DNA of 64,000 nucleotides from an uncultured Flavobacteriaceae bacterium (GTDB taxonomy: Bacteria; Bacteroidota; Bacteroidia; Flavobacteriales; Flavobacteriaceae). This document shows positions 59,872 through 64,000 of this stretch, piece after piece. The number at the start of each line of letters is the position of its first letter. Positions within the stretch are counted from its first letter, which is position 1. The notes under the pieces were generated by a model, which searched no databases, was not told the origin of the DNA, and worked only from the letters and a program-made list of their open reading frames with translations. The translations under genes were made by a program, and so were the position numbers. The stretch spans positions 124,001 through 188,000 of the forward strand of contig CANMSN010000003.1 of the NCBI GenBank assembly GCA_947500585.1. Direction: 5' to 3'.

Positions 59872-60813
59872 TTATTTGCCAGTTACTTTTATAGGTTTTG
59901 CTTTATAGTTAGAATCTAGTGTATAGACAATAGGCTGAATTGTTCCGTCTGGATTAAAAGCCATTTTTTCAAAACATGTTGATTGACGAAAAAAAGAACC
60001 GTTATTTACATCGCCACGTTGATAGAAAAAATACCATTCGCCTTTATATTCTATTACAGATGCATGATTAGGTGAATCTGGAGAGTTTCCTGCTAACACC
60101 CCTTTAAATGTTGCATATTTTGGTAATGGACTATCAGACATCCAATATTCTGTATTTTTACCTACACTTGCATGAAAATAATAAATGCCATTGCGTTTAA
60201 AAACATGAGTTCCTTCTTTTACTACTTTTTCGCTCAATCTAACCCAATCTCCATCTAACTCAATCATATTATCCTCAAGCTTTGCGCCCATTATATAGGT
60301 ACCAGGTTCCCCTATATCTTCTTTATGATCATTACCATAAATGTAAGCTTGTCCATCATCGTCTACAAATACAGTTGGATCGAATATAGTAGTAATCTTA
60401 TTAGTAACCGCTGCCTCCCAAGGACCTTCAGGATTACGACTTTTAGCAACGCCAATATGCGTTTTGTTGTAAGGGAAATAAAAATAATACCAACCATCTT
60501 TATAAGCGACATCTGCAGCATTCATTTGTCCATCTGCCCAAGCATATTTTCTTGGTTTCAAAACCACGCCATGATTAACCCAATTAACCATATCTTCTGT
60601 TTCCAATACCACATAATCTTCCATGGTGCCATAACTTGTAGCATCTGGTTGGTTGCGTGAACAGTAAACATAAACCTTATCGTTATAAACCTTTGCTGAT
60701 GGAAATGCAGTGTAGAGGAATTCAGAGTCTGTATCTCGGAGAATGGGATTTTGAGCATTAGTTGACTGAATAATAGTCAATATAATAAGTAATAAAAATG
60801 CGCCTTTTTTCAT
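59872..60813 (-). CDS. Secreted GH43-like glycoside hydrolase
   Basis: 313 residues with a signal (LLLIILTIIQSTNAQ). Five-bladed-propeller GH43 features: YTAFPSAKVYNDKVYVYC, WADGQMNAADVAYKDGWYYF, the FDPTVFVDDDGQAYIYG segment with the Asp residues, EGTHVFKRNGIYYFHAS and NHASVIEYKGEWYFFYQRG. GH43 enzymes are inverting arabinosidases, xylosidases or related; the Asp and Glu triad is present. The exact sugar here is unknown. It precedes the redoxin gene by 41 bases. Confidence 0.85.
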   Translation of the reverse strand: MKKGAFLLLIILTIIQSTNAQNPILRDTDSEFLYTAFPSAKVYNDKVYVYCSRNQPDATSYGTMEDYVVLETEDMVNWVNHGVVLKPRKYAWADGQMNAADVAYKDGWYYFYFPYNKTHIGVAKSRNPEGPWEAAVTNKITTIFDPTVFVDDDGQAYIYGNDHKEDIGEPGTYIMGAKLEDNMIELDGDWVRLSEKVVKEGTHVFKRNGIYYFHASVGKNTEYWMSDSPLPKYATFKGVLAGNSPDSPNHASVIEYKGEWYFFYQRGDVNNGSFFRQSTCFEKMAFNPDGTIQPIVYTLDSNYKAKPIKVTGK

Positions 60814-61250
60814 TTTTTATAATTTTTAATGTTCAGTTATTACTTAAAAATACAATTGATAATTCTTAAAATGGTTTTTGAATTTTGTAATTTAAAACTA
60901 AATCTATTTTACAATAGCCAACTAAGTATAGCAGACTGTCAAAACACTTTTCACTCTTGTACATTAACGAATAGCAACATTATTTGTACATAATCTTTTA
61001 TTTTAACACAAACATAAACTACAAGATTTAAAAACAATTACTCATATCGATTGTTTCTTTGCTCAAATCGGGTAAAATAGGTTTTTTTACAATTTAAAAT
61101 GAGTGCGAACAAACTATCTTAAATCAAATCTGTGTACAATACAAAATTAATCATAGGAATATTTATGGAGATAGAAAGATGTTTCTTGTCAAGAAATATT
61201 ACTATAGAGTTATAAGAATATCCGTTACAAGTAGGGTGTTCTTTTTGTTA
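60814..61250. promoter_or_regulatory. Intergenic region with candidate regulatory repeats in the polysaccharide locus
   Basis: 437 bases without a gene. TTGTACAT occurs directly at 60957-60964 and 60984-60991, and TGTACAA in reverse at 61133-61139. A minus-strand TATGTTTG (TAnnTTTG) is at 61009-61016, between them, and would give the GH43 gene a leader of about 190 bases. A perfect 7-1-7 palindrome TTTCTTG-T-CAAGAAA is at 61182-61196. These are candidate binding sites for the hybrid sensor's AraC domain. Confidence 0.4.
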
Positions 61251-62753
61251 TCAATCTTTAGATGGAACTATGGGTTTTTGGTAAAAACTTAAGGCACCAA
61301 TATTGTTTTCTTTTCCAAATAACCAAGGTCCATTATAAACAACTTTAGTTCCTTTATAAAACTTTCCTGGTAAATACGTAATGTAATTAAAAGCTAATGC
61401 ATCATTCAATGTAATTAGAAGTTTATTTTCATCGGTTTTTATGCTTTTTACTTTAGCTGGAATATCTTCTGTATTTAATTCATTATTGAAAAAAAACTGG
61501 TCTTTTAAATAATGAAACTTTCCTTTAACTTCTCTTTTTTCTTCTATCAAAATAGGTTGATTGAAGGTTAATACTATTTGTTTAGAATTCTCATAATACG
61601 CATGTAATAACTTTGGAGGGGTTATAATATTACTCATTTTTTCTCCATAAAAATCTCTTGAAACTAACGGGAAAATACGTTTTGCAAACTCTAGATAACC
61701 TTCGTGTGAAAAATGACATCCATCATGCCCCTGAACTCCCATAGTTGACATGATATCAACCATCTCATACTTTTCAGCGATTTGATTCTGCACTTCGCGT
61801 AACTGAGCATGGTAATTTTTCGGAAGACGACCACAACCAGGATGCAGTTGAAACAAATAAATTTTTTCTAAACCTGTATAAACTCTTTTCCAGTCTTTTA
61901 GAAGGATATCAAAATTTACAGCATAGGCTTGATAACTTTCTTTTGTATTGGCATTGGACTCCCCTTGATGCCAAAGAATGGCTTTAATTTTATCTTTTAG
62001 TCCAGCTTGATTCACACGATATGCCAATCTACCAAAACTTGTTTCTAAAGAAATTTGTTCTGGATATAACATATTTTGTTCAATAGATGACGAACCACTA
62101 CCTCCATTTATTATGCAAACAGGCACTTGATGTTTTTCTACAATGTGCTTCATTAACTCCATACCCCAAACACCAACTCCATAAGGGTTTTTAGTAAACC
62201 AACCCCCAACATCTTTTTTTAAATTTGGGCAATTTCCTGTTGCTAATCCCCAACGCACTTTTTTATCATCATCAGTATAGGTTTCATAACCCGTTTTAAC
62301 CCCAAAACTTCTACAATATGGATTACTGTACGTTGACAACCTACTACTTGCGTGAGAATTAGATTGACCAGTAATAATATAAGCATCACCACAAACCACA
62401 TGATTTGCTGCTAAATACAGACTATCCTTATTACTTATTTTGATATAAAATTCAAATCGAAACTGATGTAAGCCTGAATTTATTTTTGATGAAATTGAAA
62501 ATTTCTTATTTTTTAAACTATCCTTTTGAGTATGATAGAGCTCATCATCTTTAAATACTTTTAAGGTAAATTCATCAAAATTAGGCTCCCCTTTTATATT
62601 TCCAGATATAAAAACTTGGGCACTATCCGATGCATTGCGAGCATACAACTGATAGTCTTCTGGAGCTTCGGTGAAATTTATTTCTTGAGCAAATAGAGTA
62701 CTTATTGTAAACATGAAAACATACAAAAAAGAATATTTCTTAAGCTGTTTCAT
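61251..62753 (-). CDS. Secreted sialate O-acetylesterase-like carbohydrate esterase
   Basis: 500 residues from the ATG at 62753 (MKQLKKYSFLYVFMFTISTL, signal peptide ending FAQ); an ATG at 62783 would add 10 hydrophilic residues before it and is less likely. SASA/SGNH domain: VCGDAYIITGQSNSHASSRL with the Ser, ILWHQGESNANTKESY, FQLHPGCGRL, and HDGCHFSHEGYLEFA with the catalytic His. Removes acetyl groups from sugars. C-terminal beta module (residues about 390-500). It lies 12 bases after the GH95 gene, so the two are cotranscribed and probably act on the same acetylated glycan. Confidence 0.87.
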   Translation of the reverse strand: MKQLKKYSFLYVFMFTISTLFAQEINFTEAPEDYQLYARNASDSAQVFISGNIKGEPNFDEFTLKVFKDDELYHTQKDSLKNKKFSISSKINSGLHQFRFEFYIKISNKDSLYLAANHVVCGDAYIITGQSNSHASSRLSTYSNPYCRSFGVKTGYETYTDDDKKVRWGLATGNCPNLKKDVGGWFTKNPYGVGVWGMELMKHIVEKHQVPVCIINGGSGSSSIEQNMLYPEQISLETSFGRLAYRVNQAGLKDKIKAILWHQGESNANTKESYQAYAVNFDILLKDWKRVYTGLEKIYLFQLHPGCGRLPKNYHAQLREVQNQIAEKYEMVDIMSTMGVQGHDGCHFSHEGYLEFAKRIFPLVSRDFYGEKMSNIITPPKLLHAYYENSKQIVLTFNQPILIEEKREVKGKFHYLKDQFFFNNELNTEDIPAKVKSIKTDENKLLITLNDALAFNYITYLPGKFYKGTKVVYNGPWLFGKENNIGALSFYQKPIVPSKD

Positions 62754-62794
62754 ATTTATTTTATCATATTCATTAACTTTCATTGTTAAATATA

Positions 62795-64000
62795 CTATTT
62801 GAGTATCATCTTCATATTAATCTCATCGCCTTCTTTTAAGTTTAAAAATCGATAGTTATCACCGTATTTAGAATCACTAATATTATCAGACTCATTAGAT
62901 TCTAAATTAGTAATTTCAAAAGGCAGTTTTAAATCAAATTCCGTGTCTCTCTCTGCTATAAGTGAAACTTCTATTGTTTTTTTATCTAAATTCCACTTTA
63001 CTGAAGTTTTTACACCTCCACGGGTTAACATATCATGAAATTCTCCCTGAGACCATTCTTTTGGAAGTGCAGGTAATATTCTTAGCATTTCTCTAGTTGA
63101 ACCGCATAACATTTCTGTAATTGCAGCAGAAACACCAAAATTTGCATCCATTTGAAATGGTGATGTTCTCCCCCAAACAGTTGGTAGCGTTACACCCATT
63201 TTTCGCCAATCGTTATGATAGGTAAAAAGGTTTTGACCAAGGCAATTTCTAGCAAGTATATTTAAAGCTTCATTTGCCTTTTCACCATCTCCCAAACGCG
63301 CGTAAACATTTGCCATATGCGCCAACGACCATCCTGTTTGCGATTTTAAGCCGATGCGAAGTCTTTTCTCAATAGCGACTTTACTTGCTTCATATAATTC
63401 TGGAGTTGACTCTTCTGTAATTTCATGCCCTGGAAATAACGGATAAATATGCGATTGATGACGATGTTGATAGTTATCTTTAAAATCTGGATGCAACCAT
63501 TCTTTTAAGGCGCCGTCTTCATTTATTTGATATGTTGGCATATCAGCTAACATTTTCTTCCAACGTTTTAACTCATCATTTTCAATATTCAATACTTTGT
63601 AGGATTCAATTAAATTAGTGAATATTTCTTTTGAAATAGCTACGGCAATTGTCGAGTTAATTTGAACTTTTATAATGGTATTCTTTCCTGTAACATGATC
63701 AATAATAGTTTTATTTTTAGGCTGATTTTCTGGAGATTGTGATGGGAAAATCATGTTTTTTCCGTTATCATCTTTTACAATATAATTTTCATAAAAAGCA
63801 GCGACTTCCTTCATAAATGGAATCGCTCTGTTTTTAAGAAAATCCTTGTCTCCTGTAAATAAATAATAGTCATAATAAAATGACGCCAACCATCCTGCTG
63901 CATCAGTCCAGTAAACGACATGAGGCGCAGTGTGTCTCAATCTTCCTGAATCTGGCGACATAAATGGCGGAACATAAATACCATCACTTCCCCAAAGTTG
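62795..64000 (-). CDS. GH95 alpha-L-fucosidase, C-terminal part (cut by window end)
   Basis: About 401 C-terminal residues are visible; the gene continues past the right edge (the reading frame is open to base 64000 with QLWGSDGIYVPPFM before the first Met in the window). GH95 landmarks: FPSQSPENQPKN, HRHQSHIYPLFPGHEITEES, GLKSQTGWSLAHMANVYARL, GVTLPTVWGRTSPFQMDANF, GVSAAITEML and the C-terminal beta domain. GH95 enzymes are inverting alpha-1,2-L-fucosidases (or alpha-L-galactosidases). Position at the head of a locus with sulfatases points to a fucose-bearing algal glycan. Confidence 0.92.
   Translation of the reverse strand, partial: QLWGSDGIYVPPFMSPDSGRLRHTAPHVVYWTDAAGWLASFYYDYYLFTGDKDFLKNRAIPFMKEVAAFYENYIVKDDNGKNMIFPSQSPENQPKNKTIIDHVTGKNTIIKVQINSTIAVAISKEIFTNLIESYKVLNIENDELKRWKKMLADMPTYQINEDGALKEWLHPDFKDNYQHRHQSHIYPLFPGHEITEESTPELYEASKVAIEKRLRIGLKSQTGWSLAHMANVYARLGDGEKANEALNILARNCLGQNLFTYHNDWRKMGVTLPTVWGRTSPFQMDANFGVSAAITEMLCGSTREMLRILPALPKEWSQGEFHDMLTRGGVKTSVKWNLDKKTIEVSLIAERDTEFDLKLPFEITNLESNESDNISDSKYGDNYRFLNLKEGDEINMKMILK

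Noticed and set aside
47860-64000. SusC/SusD transporter pair in the polysaccharide locus
   Set aside because: No TonB-dependent receptor or SusD-like lipoprotein is encoded in the visible part; it must lie beyond the window if present.

Overview
The window is chromosomal DNA of a marine member of the Flavobacteriaceae (Bacteroidetes). The support is low GC, tight operons, promoters of the Bacteroidetes type (a -7 box TAnnTTTG, in two cases with a TTG/TTTG element 19 bases upstream), family-typical genes (DUF4290, DUF2911, SatD with DUF3307, a fused CcsBA, a Lacal_2735-like small protein, geranylgeranylglycerol-phosphate synthase-like UbiA) and a polysaccharide-utilization locus with sulfatases and a hybrid two-component regulator. 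No rRNA, CRISPR array, prophage or complete insertion sequence is visible.

Layout. 1-15 kb holds household genes: the 5' half of rlmF, a MATE exporter, a HAD phosphatase, mscL, a SatD/DUF3307 pair under a promoter carrying three 28-bp repeats, the cytochrome c maturation protein CcsBA, a truncated hemoglobin, then a long plus-strand run (Rossmann/DUF2520, KdsC-like phosphatase, UbiA, Maf, a lipoprotein, MscS, CorA). 15-22 kb holds a PIG-L deacetylase, a small membrane protein, an Na+/solute symporter, a Gfo/Idh/MocA oxidoreductase, a DUF2911 protein and an aquaporin-like channel.

22.4-37.2 kb is the most striking region: a photoprotection and light-driven DNA-repair island, all on the plus strand. 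It runs: TetR-like regulator, ABC1/UbiB kinase, flavin reductase, NAD(P)-binding DUF2867 protein, DUF2256 zinc protein, cryptochrome-DASH, iron-sulfur photolyase, a divergent photolyase-like protein, two small unknown proteins, GTP cyclohydrolase I, two tandem tiny paralogues, an SDR without the catalytic Tyr, glutathione peroxidase, a small coiled protein, TspO, an SRPBCC protein and a class I photolyase. Two promoters 8.7 kb apart carry the same operator (arms TGTTTAACT/AGTTAAACA, 12-base spacer, six bases before the -7 box), so the island appears to be one regulon. Interspersed hairpin repeats sit inside it, and one seems to have duplicated the start of the last photolyase gene.

37.3-39.1 kb is a solitary AIPR-type antiphage gene bounded by a 10-bp inverted repeat whose right copy contains the stop codon, suggesting cassette-like acquisition. 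39-47.8 kb returns to core genes: murA (Cys-to-Asp variant), DUF4290, DUF493, an ATPase, recQ, fmt, HU, YqgE, a class IV aminotransferase, a START-like protein and tRNA-Met.

47.8-64 kb is a minus-strand polysaccharide locus. From its upstream end (cut by the window) it has a GH95 alpha-L-fucosidase, a sialate O-acetylesterase-like esterase, a GH43-like enzyme, a two-domain redoxin lipoprotein, an SGNH hydrolase, two related sulfatases, a parallel beta-helix protein and a SusR-type hybrid two-component sensor. The gene set points to a sulfated, acetylated, fucose-containing algal glycan; that substrate is an inference. No SusC/SusD pair lies inside the window.
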